Shown here: piece after piece, positions 25,703 through 33,508 of the stretch | How the letters are laid out: every line of letters starts with the position of its first letter | Position numbering within the stretch: the first letter of the stretch is position 1 | DNA from: Candidatus Omnitrophota bacterium | GTDB taxonomy: Bacteria > Omnitrophota > Gorgyraeia > Gygaellales > Profunditerraquicolaceae | Assembly: GCA_029563245.1 (NCBI GenBank) | Contig: JAKQSG010000009.1 | Location: 1-33,508, forward strand | DNA: 33,508 nt | Reading direction: 5' to 3' | Translations under genes and position numbers: made by a program | The notes under the pieces: generated by a model | What the model saw: the letters and a program-made list of their open reading frames with translations, nothing else | Told to the model about the DNA's origin: nothing | Databases searched by the model: none

Positions 25703-27289
25703 ATGTTTAAGATCTTGGTAAGCGATGCGCTTTCTGAAGAAGGCCTAAAAATATTAAAAGAGGTGAAGGAATTTGAGGTTGATGTAAAGACCGGCCTTGC
25801 CCCCGAAGAGTTGAAAAGTATCATCAAAGATTATGATGCGCTTTTAGTTAGAAGTGCTACAAAGGCAAATAAGGATCTTATTAATGCCGCTTCCAGGCTT
25901 AAGGTTATAGGCCGCGCAGGTGTAGGCCTCGATAATGTTGACCTTGATGCAGCTACCTCCAAAGGGATAATTGTTATGAATACTCCGGGAGGCAATACTA
26001 TATCGACCGCTGAACACGCAGTAAGTATGATTCTATCTCTTTCCAGGAGTATCCCGCAGGCAAACGCATCTACTAAGAAAGGCGAGTGGAAACGCTCTAA
26101 ATTCATGGGAGTGGAACTTTATGCTAAGGTTTTAGGGATAATCGGTTTTGGCAGAATAGGTAAAGAAGTGGCAAGGCGTGCCCTTTCTTTCGGTATGCGG
26201 GTATTAGCCTATGACCCCTTTTTATCTAAGAATGTAGCGGAAGCTTTGGGGGTTGAAGTAGTAGAACTTAAGGAATTATTCCAACAGTCCGATTATATTA
26301 CGGTGCATACGCCTATGACCGAAGAGACCAATCATTTGATCTCAACCGAAGAATTTGCTTTGATGAAAAAAGGTGTGCGTATTATTAACTGCGCAAGGGG
26401 GGGCATCATTGATGAAAAGGCCTTAGTTGCAGCTGTTAGCCAGGGTAAGGTTGCCGGAGCGGCTTTAGACGTATTTGAGAAAGAGCCTATCTCCCCTGAC
26501 CATGAGCTTTTGAAATTTGACAATGTTATAGTAACCCCTCATCTGGGGGCCTCAACTGAAGAGGCCCAGGTAAATGTGGCTATAGAAGTAGCCGAGATTG
26601 TGCGGGATGCCTTATTAGGGAAAGGAATCCGTAATGCCGCAAATTATCCTTGCCTGGAAGCTGAGGTTTGCAAGAAATTGGATCCCTATATTAATTTAAC
26701 CGAGAAATTAGGCGGTTTTGCGGGGCAGCTGGTAGAGGGGGGATTTAAAGAGCTTGATATAAGTTATAGCGGAGAGATCGCTGCTTATGATTTAAGCCCT
26801 TTGACTATGTCTTTATGCAAGGGATTGCTCTCTCCTATATTAAAAGAGAACATAAATTTCATTAATGCCGTATCTATAGCCAAGGATAGAGGAATTAAAA
26901 TTAAGGAGGCTAAGACTTCTAAGGAAGATGAGTTTGTTAATCTTATACAGCTTGAGATAAAGACTGATAAGGAGACTAGGGTAGTATCGGGCACTTTATC
27001 CGGTAATAAGCAGCCCAGGATTGTTAAGATTGATGAATATTACATAGAGCTTGCCCCTTCGCAGGAGATGATCTATATTGAAAACTGGGATAAGCGCGGG
27101 CTGATCGGAAACTTAGGAACATTTCTGGCTAAAGAGGGTATAAACATAGCCGCTATGACCATAGGGCGCGATAAACCAGGCGGTAAGGCAATCAGCGTTT
27201 GGAATGTGGATAGCCCGGTTTCATTGGAGCTAACCCAGAAGATAAAGAAACTTGAGAATATACTGACTGCCAAGGGCATAAAAATATAA
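25703..27289 (+). CDS. serA: D-3-phosphoglycerate dehydrogenase
   Basis: Oxidises 3-phosphoglycerate to 3-phosphohydroxypyruvate, the first step of serine synthesis. The 528 residues are the long form. The NAD-binding Rossmann motif is GIIGFGRIGKEVARRA, and the catalytic Arg, Glu and His lie in NCARGGIIDE, the KEPISPDHELL region and VTPHLGASTEEAQ. An intervening ASB domain (about 320-445) and a C-terminal ACT domain (about 455-528, MIYIENWDKRGLIGNLGTFLAKE) indicate feedback control by serine. GGAGGG sits six bases before the ATG. The aminotransferase before it and this gene likely form a serine-synthesis pair. Confidence 0.96.
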   Translation: MFKILVSDALSEEGLKILKEVKEFEVDVKTGLAPEELKSIIKDYDALLVRSATKANKDLINAASRLKVIGRAGVGLDNVDLDAATSKGIIVMNTPGGNTISTAEHAVSMILSLSRSIPQANASTKKGEWKRSKFMGVELYAKVLGIIGFGRIGKEVARRALSFGMRVLAYDPFLSKNVAEALGVEVVELKELFQQSDYITVHTPMTEETNHLISTEEFALMKKGVRIINCARGGIIDEKALVAAVSQGKVAGAALDVFEKEPISPDHELLKFDNVIVTPHLGASTEEAQVNVAIEVAEIVRDALLGKGIRNAANYPCLEAEVCKKLDPYINLTEKLGGFAGQLVEGGFKELDISYSGEIAAYDLSPLTMSLCKGLLSPILKENINFINAVSIAKDRGIKIKEAKTSKEDEFVNLIQLEIKTDKETRVVSGTLSGNKQPRIVKIDEYYIELAPSQEMIYIENWDKRGLIGNLGTFLAKEGINIAAMTIGRDKPGGKAISVWNVDSPVSLELTQKIKKLENILTAKGIKI

Positions 27290-27300
27290 AGAGAGAGGAT

Positions 27301-29034
27301 ATGAGTAAAAAAATACCAATTCTACTTCTGGCCGTAATTTCCATATTTTTAGTCGGCGAAGCTGCTTTTGCTCAAGAGATCACCTTGCTTTATACCGGCC
27401 AAACACACGCTATGCTCTATCCCTGCGATTGTCCGGTTGAGGCTGATGGCGGCGTAGCCAGGAGGGCGGCTTTAATTAAGCAGTTAAGAAAAAGCAATCC
27501 TAACACATTGCTTTTGGATTCCGGTAATTATTTCGCCGGCGGATTATTGGATCAGGTTACGCAGAATACCCAATTAGATATGCAAAGGACCATTGTTAAC
27601 TTGCGCGCGATGGAGCTAATGCAATATGATGCATTAAATCTCAGTAATGATGAATTTAATTTTGGGGAAAGGTTCTTTGAGGATAGCGCAGCCAAACTTA
27701 AGTTGAATTTTGTATCTTCGAACATTCAATCCGAGAGGATATCCTACTATATAATTAAGGAAATAGCAGGGATAAAGATAGGTATCGTTGGTTTGGCTAA
27801 CCATAAGGCTAAGGAAAAGTTATCTGTCTTAAGTTTTTCAGAGCCTCTTGCGGCTTTGAAAGATTCGGTAGCAAAGCTTAAGGAGAGAGGCGTAGATATT
27901 GTTATCCTCTTAAGCAATATAGGTTCGGAAGAATGCCAGAGGTTGGTTAAGGAGGTGCCTGGTATTGATTTGGTTTTAGAGGGAGGCGGTTCTTTTAAGG
28001 AGGACATTTCGTATAAGAAAGGCGAGACGATATTCTTAAGGCCCGTATGGCAGGCGCGTAAGCTTGGCAAGGCGGTCTTAAAGATTAAGAATAAAAAGAT
28101 AGTTGATTCAAAGACAGAAGAGATCAGGGTTTCTGATAAAATAACCGATGACCCACAGGTACTTTCAATATTGCCCCGCTGTTTTTCTGATAATAACTGC
28201 AAGAAAGACGGCCTTGTCGGTTCCTGCCTGGATGCTGGCAGCGATAGTTCCCGCTGCATTTTTAGCGAGGCAGCTAAAGTAAGGTTAACAGTGGTTACTT
28301 CTAAGGATTGCGCCGTTTGTAATACTGAGGTTGCGGTTAATTCACTCAGGCAAAAATTACCCGGTTTAGAGGTAGCAAGCCTTTATCACCCTGAGAAAAA
28401 TGCGCTAGCCCTCGTAGAAAAATTGGGTATATCAGGTCTTCCGGCCTATGTTTTAGATAAGGGGATAGAGAAGGCGCAGGCTTTCGATAGCTTAAGGGAC
28501 AGCCTTAATAAGATCGGTGATTACTATGTTTTGAAACCCGAGGTTGCAGGAGTAGCATATCTTTTAGATCGGGAACGTTTTAAGGGTAGGTTAGACGTAT
28601 TTATAAGCTTATACGATAAAGATTCTTTTGAGGTTTTAGGGTTAGTAGGCGATTTTAACCCTAAAATACATTTTCTTGCCATTGCCTTGGATGATGGGTT
28701 TGACGCCCCTAAGGGGATGATGGAGGTTGAAGAAATATTGCGCTGTGTATGCGTGAATAAATATTACCCCGAGCTTTTCTTTGATTATATATCCTGCAGG
28801 GCAAAAAATATTAATAGTTCATGGTGGGAGGATTGTGCAAAGGGTTTAGATACGGATAAGATTAGAGAATGCGCCAGGCAAGGAGAGGGGGGTTCTTTAC
28901 TCAGGGAGAATATCCAGCTAAGTAAGGAGCTAAAGATTATGTTTGGTCCCGTCTATCTGCTGGATAACAAAGAAATCTTTGGCTCTAAGGGTGTTCCTAA
29001 AAAGGAAGATTTCAAGAAAATAATAAAGAGGTGA
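27301..29034 (+). CDS. Secreted metallophosphoesterase-like protein with thioredoxin-like domains
   Basis: A 577-residue exported protein. A signal peptide covers 1-24 (cut after AFA). Residues about 26-290 follow the UshA/5'-nucleotidase catalytic fold (LLYTGQTHA, GGVARRAALI, LLLDSGNYF, LSNDEF, ILLSNIGSEE), but most metal ligands are replaced: Gln34 for the Asp of D-x-H, Asn76 for the Asp of GD, Asp117 for the His of GNH, and N206 and G229 where His are normally found. Cys42 and Cys44 lie in an added C-x-C. Residues about 328-410 are thioredoxin-like with CAVC at 337-340. A further DsbA-like segment with a Cys-rich helical part runs to the end. It is probably a periplasmic redox or binding protein rather than a nucleotidase; function is unknown. 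Confidence 0.75.
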   Translation: MSKKIPILLLAVISIFLVGEAAFAQEITLLYTGQTHAMLYPCDCPVEADGGVARRAALIKQLRKSNPNTLLLDSGNYFAGGLLDQVTQNTQLDMQRTIVNLRAMELMQYDALNLSNDEFNFGERFFEDSAAKLKLNFVSSNIQSERISYYIIKEIAGIKIGIVGLANHKAKEKLSVLSFSEPLAALKDSVAKLKERGVDIVILLSNIGSEECQRLVKEVPGIDLVLEGGGSFKEDISYKKGETIFLRPVWQARKLGKAVLKIKNKKIVDSKTEEIRVSDKITDDPQVLSILPRCFSDNNCKKDGLVGSCLDAGSDSSRCIFSEAAKVRLTVVTSKDCAVCNTEVAVNSLRQKLPGLEVASLYHPEKNALALVEKLGISGLPAYVLDKGIEKAQAFDSLRDSLNKIGDYYVLKPEVAGVAYLLDRERFKGRLDVFISLYDKDSFEVLGLVGDFNPKIHFLAIALDDGFDAPKGMMEVEEILRCVCVNKYYPELFFDYISCRAKNINSSWWEDCAKGLDTDKIRECARQGEGGSLLRENIQLSKELKIMFGPVYLLDNKEIFGSKGVPKKEDFKKIIKR

Positions 29035-29037
29035 GAG

Positions 29038-30276
29038 ATGAATAAGAAACCAAAGATATCGTTAATTGATGTAACTAACCGTGACGGAGTGCAGACTTCG
29101 CGGATATGCCTCTCCAAGCTCCAAAAGACTATGCTTAATCTTTACCTGGATGAAATGGGGGTATTTCAGTCGGAGTTTGGCTTTCCATTAACGCGCCACG
29201 AAACTAATTATCTTAATGCAAATTTAGATCTGGTTAAAAAAGGGGTCATTGCTTCTATCAGGCTGGGAGGCTGGCTAAGGGCGACCAGCGATGATGTTAA
29301 GAAGGCATTTAAGCTAATTCCCAATTTAAAACATCTTAATCTATCAATATCTACATCAGATCAGATGATCGTAAATAAATTTAAAGGAAAGCTGGATCAT
29401 GCTTCGGTAATAAAGGAAATGACTGAGGCGGTTCATGAAGCCCGTAGCCTGGGCGCCAATTCAATAGGGGTTAATGCCGAGGACGCTTCGCGTACAAAGA
29501 TTGACTATCTGATTGAGTTTGCTCAAAACGCAAAGAAGGCCGGGGCAGAAAGAATTCGTTATTGCGATACATTAGGCTATGACACGCCATTTAGCATTTA
29601 CGAGAGGATAAAAACTTTAGCCGAATCAGTAAAGATCCCGATAGAGATACACTGTCATAATGATTTGGGGTTGGTGGTGGCTAATTCTATCGCCGGTGCT
29701 CGCGCAGCTAATGATGCCGGGGTAGATACCTATATTAATACTTGCGTAAACGGTATGGGGGAGCGCGCGGGCAATGCGGATTTAGTTTCGGTTATCCTGG
29801 CGATAAAGTACGGTAGCGGGATGGAGGGGTATGTCCTTGATGAAAAGATTGACCTAAAGAAGTCTTGGAAGGTATGCAAGTATGCCTCCTATGCTTTCGG
29901 GGTGCCCATACCGATAAATCAACCGGGGATTGGGGCTAATGCCTTTGCGCATGAGTCAGGTATTCATGCTGACGGCGCCTTAAAGGATAGGCGTAATTAC
30001 GAACTCTATGATTTCGAAGAGCTTGGCAGGGGGGAACCGGAGATTATTGAGACCGGGCGTAAGATTACCGCCGGTGAATACTCGGGGATTAAGGGCTTCA
30101 GGAATGTTTACGAGAAGATAGAGGTTGCTTTTGCTAGCGATGCTGAGGCTACTCAAGTGTTGGAATTGGTCAGGTATGCCAATGTGCATAACCAGAAGCC
30201 TTTGGTTGATGACGAGCTTAAATTTATCGCCAAATACCCCGATATCGCACGTAAAATATTTACCATGACGCCGTAA
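29038..30276 (+). CDS. Homocitrate/isopropylmalate synthase-family enzyme (DRE-TIM metallolyase)
   Basis: A Claisen-type condensing enzyme that joins acetyl-CoA to a 2-oxoacid. The 412 residues show the barrel's DVTNRDGVQ (metal-binding Asp and catalytic Arg), the metal-binding HCHNDLGL, NTCVNGMGERAGNADL and HESGIHADG. The length and the missing C-terminal LeuA regulatory domain fit homocitrate synthase/NifV-like or short isopropylmalate or citramalate synthases better than full LeuA. No nif, lysine-AAA or leuBCD gene is nearby to decide the substrate. A GAGGTGAG lies just before the ATG, three bases after the preceding stop. Confidence 0.85.
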   Translation: MNKKPKISLIDVTNRDGVQTSRICLSKLQKTMLNLYLDEMGVFQSEFGFPLTRHETNYLNANLDLVKKGVIASIRLGGWLRATSDDVKKAFKLIPNLKHLNLSISTSDQMIVNKFKGKLDHASVIKEMTEAVHEARSLGANSIGVNAEDASRTKIDYLIEFAQNAKKAGAERIRYCDTLGYDTPFSIYERIKTLAESVKIPIEIHCHNDLGLVVANSIAGARAANDAGVDTYINTCVNGMGERAGNADLVSVILAIKYGSGMEGYVLDEKIDLKKSWKVCKYASYAFGVPIPINQPGIGANAFAHESGIHADGALKDRRNYELYDFEELGRGEPEIIETGRKITAGEYSGIKGFRNVYEKIEVAFASDAEATQVLELVRYANVHNQKPLVDDELKFIAKYPDIARKIFTMTP

Positions 30277-30332
30277 ATTTATAAACAAGGCAGCATAAGA
30301 ATGCAAACAAAATGAAAAGGGTAAAATAAGAA

Positions 30333-31607
30333 ATGAATATGGTGCTTGTTGGAATACAGTGGGGGGACGAGGGTAAGGGTAAGGTTATCGATATTTTATC
30401 TCGTAAGGTAGATTATATCGTCCGTTACCAAGGCGGTAATAATGCAGGGCATACGGTTGTGGTGGGGGATAAGGAGTATATATTCCACCTGATGCCTTCC
30501 GGTATCTTGCATGAGAATAAGGTCTGTTGTATAGGCAATGGAGTAGTTATTGATCCGGCTGTCCTTCTTGAAGAGATAGATGGCTTAGAGAATACGGGGA
30601 TAAGCATTAATGGCAGGCTTAAAATTTCTTCTCTTGCGCATATAATCATGCCTTATCATAGGATATTGGATCAATTAAGAGAAACAAAAAGAAAACATAA
30701 AATAGGCACCACCGGACGTGGAATAGGCCCCTGCTATGCGGATAAAATCAGCCGTTGCGGTATACGTATGGCCGATATCTTAAGCCCAAAGGTTTTTACG
30801 GAGAAATTAAAAGATAATTTGAAAGAGAAAAATGAAGTTTTCAGGAAAGTTTACGGGCACAGAGGGTTTAATTTCAATTCTATATACCGTCAGTATCTTA
30901 ACTACGGAAAGATATTTTCTCCTTATATTTCCAATACTGCAGCTATATTAAACCGCGCTATTGAGCTTAAAAAGGATATTCTTTTTGAGGGTGCCCAGGG
31001 TACGTACCTGGACATAGACTTTGGGACATATCCTTTTGTTACCTCTTCTTCTACTACCAGCGGTGGTGCTTGTACTGGCACCGGAGTCTCGCCGGTTAAA
31101 ATAGATAAGGTTATAGGAGTTGCCAAGGCTTATACTACTAGGGTTGGGGAAGGACCATTCCCTACGGAATTTCCGCTAAAATTCGCCGAGTTTATGCGCA
31201 AAAGAGGTAATGAATTTGGTGCTACTACCGGTAGGCCCAGAAGATGCGGCTGGTTTGACGTATTAATGGCAAGGGAAGCGGTAATGCTGAATGGCGCATC
31301 AGAATTAGCGATTATGAAGATGGATATACTGGATGGCTTAAAGAAGATCAGCCTCTGTACTTCCTATAAATATAAAGGTAAGCTTCTTAAGGAATTCCCG
31401 CAGGATTTAAAAGTCCTGAGTAACGTTAAGCCGGTATACAGGGAGGTCTTGGGCTGGCCTAAAACTTTAACTAAGCCAAGGTCTTATAGCGATTTTCACC
31501 CTAATGCTAAAGCTTACCTTAGGATGCTCTCCGATATGCTTAGGGCTAAGATTAGTATGGTATCGGTTGGTTCAGCCAGGGAGGATACTATTTTTCTTGA
31601 CTCTTAA
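30333..31607 (+). CDS. purA: Adenylosuccinate synthetase
   Basis: Joins IMP and aspartate using GTP to form adenylosuccinate, the first committed AMP step. The 424-residue length is normal. The P-loop QWGDEGKGK, YQGGNNAGHTVV, GTTGRGIGPCYADK, FEGAQGTYLDIDFGTYPFVTSS and VGEGPFPTE with ATTGRPRRCGWFD are all family blocks. ATG codons at 30333 and 30339 are both possible; no strong ribosome-binding site is seen. The next gene's promoter overlaps its stop codon. Confidence 0.97.
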   Translation: MNMVLVGIQWGDEGKGKVIDILSRKVDYIVRYQGGNNAGHTVVVGDKEYIFHLMPSGILHENKVCCIGNGVVIDPAVLLEEIDGLENTGISINGRLKISSLAHIIMPYHRILDQLRETKRKHKIGTTGRGIGPCYADKISRCGIRMADILSPKVFTEKLKDNLKEKNEVFRKVYGHRGFNFNSIYRQYLNYGKIFSPYISNTAAILNRAIELKKDILFEGAQGTYLDIDFGTYPFVTSSSTTSGGACTGTGVSPVKIDKVIGVAKAYTTRVGEGPFPTEFPLKFAEFMRKRGNEFGATTGRPRRCGWFDVLMAREAVMLNGASELAIMKMDILDGLKKISLCTSYKYKGKLLKEFPQDLKVLSNVKPVYREVLGWPKTLTKPRSYSDFHPNAKAYLRMLSDMLRAKISMVSVGSAREDTIFLDS

Positions 31608-31625
31608 TTGGGCTTATGTTATAGT
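31597..31625 (+). promoter_or_regulatory. Strong candidate sigma-70 promoter for the OmpA-like lipoprotein
   Basis: TTGACT (31597-31602) and TATAGT (31620-31625) are 17 bases apart, each one base off consensus. The -35 lies over the last codons of purA. Transcription would start near 31632 and give a short leader with an AAGGAG ribosome-binding site at 31642-31647. This is the best promoter match in the window. Confidence 0.6.
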
Positions 31626-31656
31626 TAACTTTCAAAAGAAGAAGGAGAGGTATAAT

Positions 31657-32283
31657 ATGAAAAACTATTTAAAGATCTTATTGGTGTTTGTGGTAAGCTG
31701 TGCTTTAACCGGATGTACTTTTATTATCCAGAAAGGTAAAAGATCGGATGCCTTAAAGATTGAAGAGCTTTCTAATCAATTAGATGAGTTATCCCAGGCG
31801 AAAAAGCTTTTGGAAGAGAGATTAGGTAAGGAGATATCCGATAAGCAGATTAAGCTGCAGATGATGGAGAAGGGGCTGGTTATTACGGTAGTCGGGGATC
31901 TTTTGTTTGATTCGGGAAAAGCGCAAATAAGACAAGAGGCTTATTCTTTGTTGGATAAGGTTTCTAGGGTCTTAAAAGATAATATGGGTAGCTTTAATAT
32001 AGGCATAGAAGGCTATACGGACAACGTTGCGATAAAGCATTCCAGCTGGAAGTCTAACTGGGAACTATCTACTGCCCGTTCTTTAAGCGTTTTACATTTC
32101 TTAGTTAATGAAAAAGGTATTTCTCCAGAGCGTCTCTCAGCGATTGGTTTTGGCGAATACCGACCGGTTGCCACTAATGATACAAGAGAGGGCAGGAAAT
32201 TAAACCGCCGGGTTGAAATTGTTATACAGCCAAAGATATCCAAGGTAAAAGATGGCGGCAGCCTCGGGGAGAATCTAAAATAA
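31657..32283 (+). CDS. OmpA/Pal-like outer-membrane lipoprotein
   Basis: A 208-residue lipoprotein. The N terminus has a hydrophobic signal ending in LTGC, a lipobox with Cys20 as the modified residue. A helical, coiled-coil-like stretch follows (about 29-65, IEELSNQLDELSQAKKLLEE). Residues about 75-192 are an OmpA-type peptidoglycan-binding domain: LLFDSGKAQIR, IEGYTDNVAIKH, WELSTARSLSVLHFLV, IGFGEYRPVATN and KLNRRVEIVI with the usual Asp and Arg. I chose ATG 31657 because GAAGGAGAGG lies at 31641-31650 and only this start gives a proper lipoprotein signal. It probably ties the outer membrane to the wall. Confidence 0.9.
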   Translation: MKNYLKILLVFVVSCALTGCTFIIQKGKRSDALKIEELSNQLDELSQAKKLLEERLGKEISDKQIKLQMMEKGLVITVVGDLLFDSGKAQIRQEAYSLLDKVSRVLKDNMGSFNIGIEGYTDNVAIKHSSWKSNWELSTARSLSVLHFLVNEKGISPERLSAIGFGEYRPVATNDTREGRKLNRRVEIVIQPKISKVKDGGSLGENLK

Positions 32284-32298
32284 GGCAAGGCCGGTTCA

Positions 32299-32682
32299 AT
32301 GGAAGTTTTATCGAAAAATAAACCAGTATTAATCTTATCGGTTTTATGCGTATTGCTCTTTGTTCTTAATATAGGCTCTTGCATAAATTCACAGGGTAAG
32401 GCATCTGCGTACAGAAAAGAGATGGCGCAGAGGTTTGATGTCGAGGAGAAAATAGCTAAGCTTTCCCAGGAAAAGGCCCTGCTTGTGGAGACATTGAAGG
32501 CACAAGAAAAAGAATCTCAAGAGGATAAGGCTGCTTTAGAGGTGGCTAAAAAAGCCCTGCTTCAGGAGCAGCTTGTTTGCCAGACGATTAAGGATGATCT
32601 GCAGAAATTAACTAAGATTAATGAATCGTTAGAATTGAAATTAAAGGAATCTTTAAAAACCGTGAAAAGGGTTAAAAAATGA
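32299..32682 (+). CDS. Small membrane-anchored coiled-coil protein
   Basis: A 127-residue protein of no recognised family. Residues about 9-27 are hydrophobic, ending in IGSC (Cys28), so it may be a lipoprotein or a single-pass membrane protein. The rest is charged, with long heptad-like runs of Leu, Glu and Lys (about 45-120: EEKIAKLSQEKALLVETL, then LQKLTKINESLELKLKE), predicting a coiled coil. It lies 15 bases after the OmpA-like gene and shares the unit that ends at the terminator at 32725. The pair may act together at the envelope, but I cannot name a role. Confidence 0.7.
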   Translation: MEVLSKNKPVLILSVLCVLLFVLNIGSCINSQGKASAYRKEMAQRFDVEEKIAKLSQEKALLVETLKAQEKESQEDKAALEVAKKALLQEQLVCQTIKDDLQKLTKINESLELKLKESLKTVKRVKK

Positions 32683-32724
32683 TATAGGGGGGCGATAAAA
32701 GAACAGTGCTTTTCAAGGTTCTTT

Positions 32725-32750
32725 AAAGGGGATGGATTTCCCCTTTTTTA
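32725..32750 (+). terminator. Strong intrinsic terminator after the OmpA/coiled-coil unit
   Basis: AAAGGGGA (32725-32732) pairs perfectly with TCCCCTTT (32739-32746) around a six-base loop, and the T-run continues to 32749. It separates the lipoprotein unit from the DUF4912 gene. Confidence 0.85.
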
Positions 32751-32773
32751 TTGCCAAGAAAGCGGAGGGATAT

Positions 32774-33508
32774 ATGGCTAAAATAAAGAAGGTTAAGCCG
32801 AAAACAAAGTCTAAAATAAAATTAAAGAAGTCAATGCCTAAGGCCAAATCAGCTAGTAAGATTAAGAAGGTAAGGCATGCTAAGGCTAGCCTTGTGCCTA
32901 AGGAGAAAAAGGATGATTTAAGCAAGCAGGAAGTAGTTATAGGCGCGGTAAAGTTTTCGCATGCCAAGTCAATGCTTATGCAGGATTATTCTCAGCGCGA
33001 GTTACCTTCCAGGTATGGCAGGGATATGATGGTTTTAGCAGTAAGGGACCCCTGGTGGCTGTATACTTATTGGGAAGTTAAAGATTCTACCTGGAATAAA
33101 TTCAGGGAAGAACTTAGGGAAGAATTCAACAAGGCTAAGAGGGTGTTGCGTGTTTATGATGTCAGCAGTATTCTCTTTAACGGTTTTAACGCAAATAAAT
33201 TCTTCGATATAGAGGTGCGCGAAGATGCCTTAAGCTGGTATATAGATATTGCCGTCCCGGGTAGGTCTTGGTGCGTAGACTTCGGGCTTCTATTGGCCGA
33301 CGGAAGGTTCATTACCATATTACGTTCTAATGTTGTGGAGACGCCTCTTGACGGTCCTTCTTGGATTACGGATGAAGAATGGATGGTACCGGAGGAGATG
33401 TTTATGCGTCTTTACGGAATGGGGTTTGGTTTGGGGAAGACTTCTCCGGCGGGAGGGGTTTGGCGTAAGGGCGCTGTAAGTTCTCCGGGTATTGCTTCAA
33501 TGGCAAGC
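32774..33508 (+). CDS. DUF4912 domain protein with Lys-rich N-terminal tail, 3'-truncated
   Basis: The frame is open from ATG 32774, behind GGAGGG at 32764-32769, to the end of the window (245 codons), so the C terminus is missing. Residues about 1-45 are very rich in Lys with Ala, Ser and Pro, and have no hydrophobic signal. From about 75 on is a DUF4912 domain: LPSRYGRDMMVLAVRDPWWLY with YWEV soon after (Asp92 region), LRVYDVSS, WYIDIAVPGRSWCVDFGLL and FITILRSNVVETP. In other bacteria DUF4912 genes are often near GH57-type alpha-glucan enzymes, from memory, so the neighbour beyond the edge may be informative. Function is unknown; the basic tail suggests binding to nucleic acid or another polyanion. 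Confidence 0.8.
   Translation, partial: MAKIKKVKPKTKSKIKLKKSMPKAKSASKIKKVRHAKASLVPKEKKDDLSKQEVVIGAVKFSHAKSMLMQDYSQRELPSRYGRDMMVLAVRDPWWLYTYWEVKDSTWNKFREELREEFNKAKRVLRVYDVSSILFNGFNANKFFDIEVREDALSWYIDIAVPGRSWCVDFGLLLADGRFITILRSNVVETPLDGPSWITDEEWMVPEEMFMRLYGMGFGLGKTSPAGGVWRKGAVSSPGIASMAS

Noticed and set aside
27747..28259. A 170-codon open frame on the minus strand inside the phosphoesterase-like gene
   Set aside because: Low-complexity Ser/Leu-rich product typical of antisense frames; the plus-strand protein has a signal peptide and recognisable domains.
31504..31656. An upstream ATG for the OmpA-like gene, overlapping purA
   Set aside because: It would bury the lipoprotein signal 51 residues inside the chain; ATG 31657 has a good ribosome-binding site.
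1..33508. tRNA or rRNA genes, CRISPR arrays, insertion sequences and defence or toxin systems
   Set aside because: No matching motifs, repeats or gene families were seen; coding genes fill nearly the whole plus strand.

Overview
The window reads as chromosome from a Gram-negative, probably uncultivated bacterium. It carries the full Kdo pathway, lipid A late steps, three GT9 heptosyltransferase-like proteins and Lpt export genes, so the cell should make LPS. All recognised genes lie on the + strand and are tightly packed. Base composition is moderately AT-rich by eye, and TTG/GTG starts are fairly common. The mix of SpoVG, fused LPS genes, a short trigger factor and a DUF4912 protein would fit Candidatus Omnitrophota or a neighbouring phylum. 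That placement is an inference from gene content, not something shown by the sequence.

Layout. 2-2775: the 3' part of chorismate synthase (aroC), a SpoVG-like gene whose ribosome-binding site sits in a hairpin and which ends at a terminator, then aroK and dprA. 2775-8353: topA, a XerC-type recombinase, the Kdo transferase waaA, a STAS-PilZ protein and a HAD phosphatase. 8468-17189: a half-size GDT1 transporter, lpxK, an LpxL acyltransferase fused to an ELM1-type domain, a GT4-GT9 fusion, a GT4 and two GT9 proteins. 17297-22982: hldE-type heptose kinase, kdsB, kdsA, kdsD, kdsC, an LptC-LptA fusion and lptB. 23007-31607: a trigger factor without its PPIase domain, clpP, a class V aminotransferase, serA, a secreted degenerate phosphoesterase/thioredoxin-like protein, a homocitrate/isopropylmalate synthase-family enzyme and purA. 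31657-33508: an OmpA-like lipoprotein, a small coiled-coil membrane protein, a strong terminator, and a DUF4912 protein cut by the window end.

How the genes work together. kdsD, kdsA, kdsC and kdsB convert ribulose-5-phosphate to CMP-Kdo. LpxK makes lipid IVA, WaaA adds Kdo, and the LpxL domain adds a secondary acyl chain. The GT4/GT9 enzymes extend the core, using heptose activated in part by the HldE-type kinase. LptB and LptC-LptA belong to the export machine. Interleaved are shikimate-pathway genes (aroC, aroK), DNA-handling genes in the dprA-topA-xerC order also known from Firmicutes, the tig-clpP pair, and a likely serine branch (aminotransferase plus serA).

I found no phage, insertion sequence, CRISPR array, toxin-antitoxin or defence locus, no rRNA or tRNA gene, and no gene-free stretch longer than 300 bases. 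The unusual content is in protein architecture (three LPS-gene fusions, PPIase-less trigger factor, a phosphoesterase-like protein lacking most metal ligands, a STAS-PilZ protein lacking the phospho-serine) and in one candidate RNA switch. I did not find a convincing wholly new multi-gene system.
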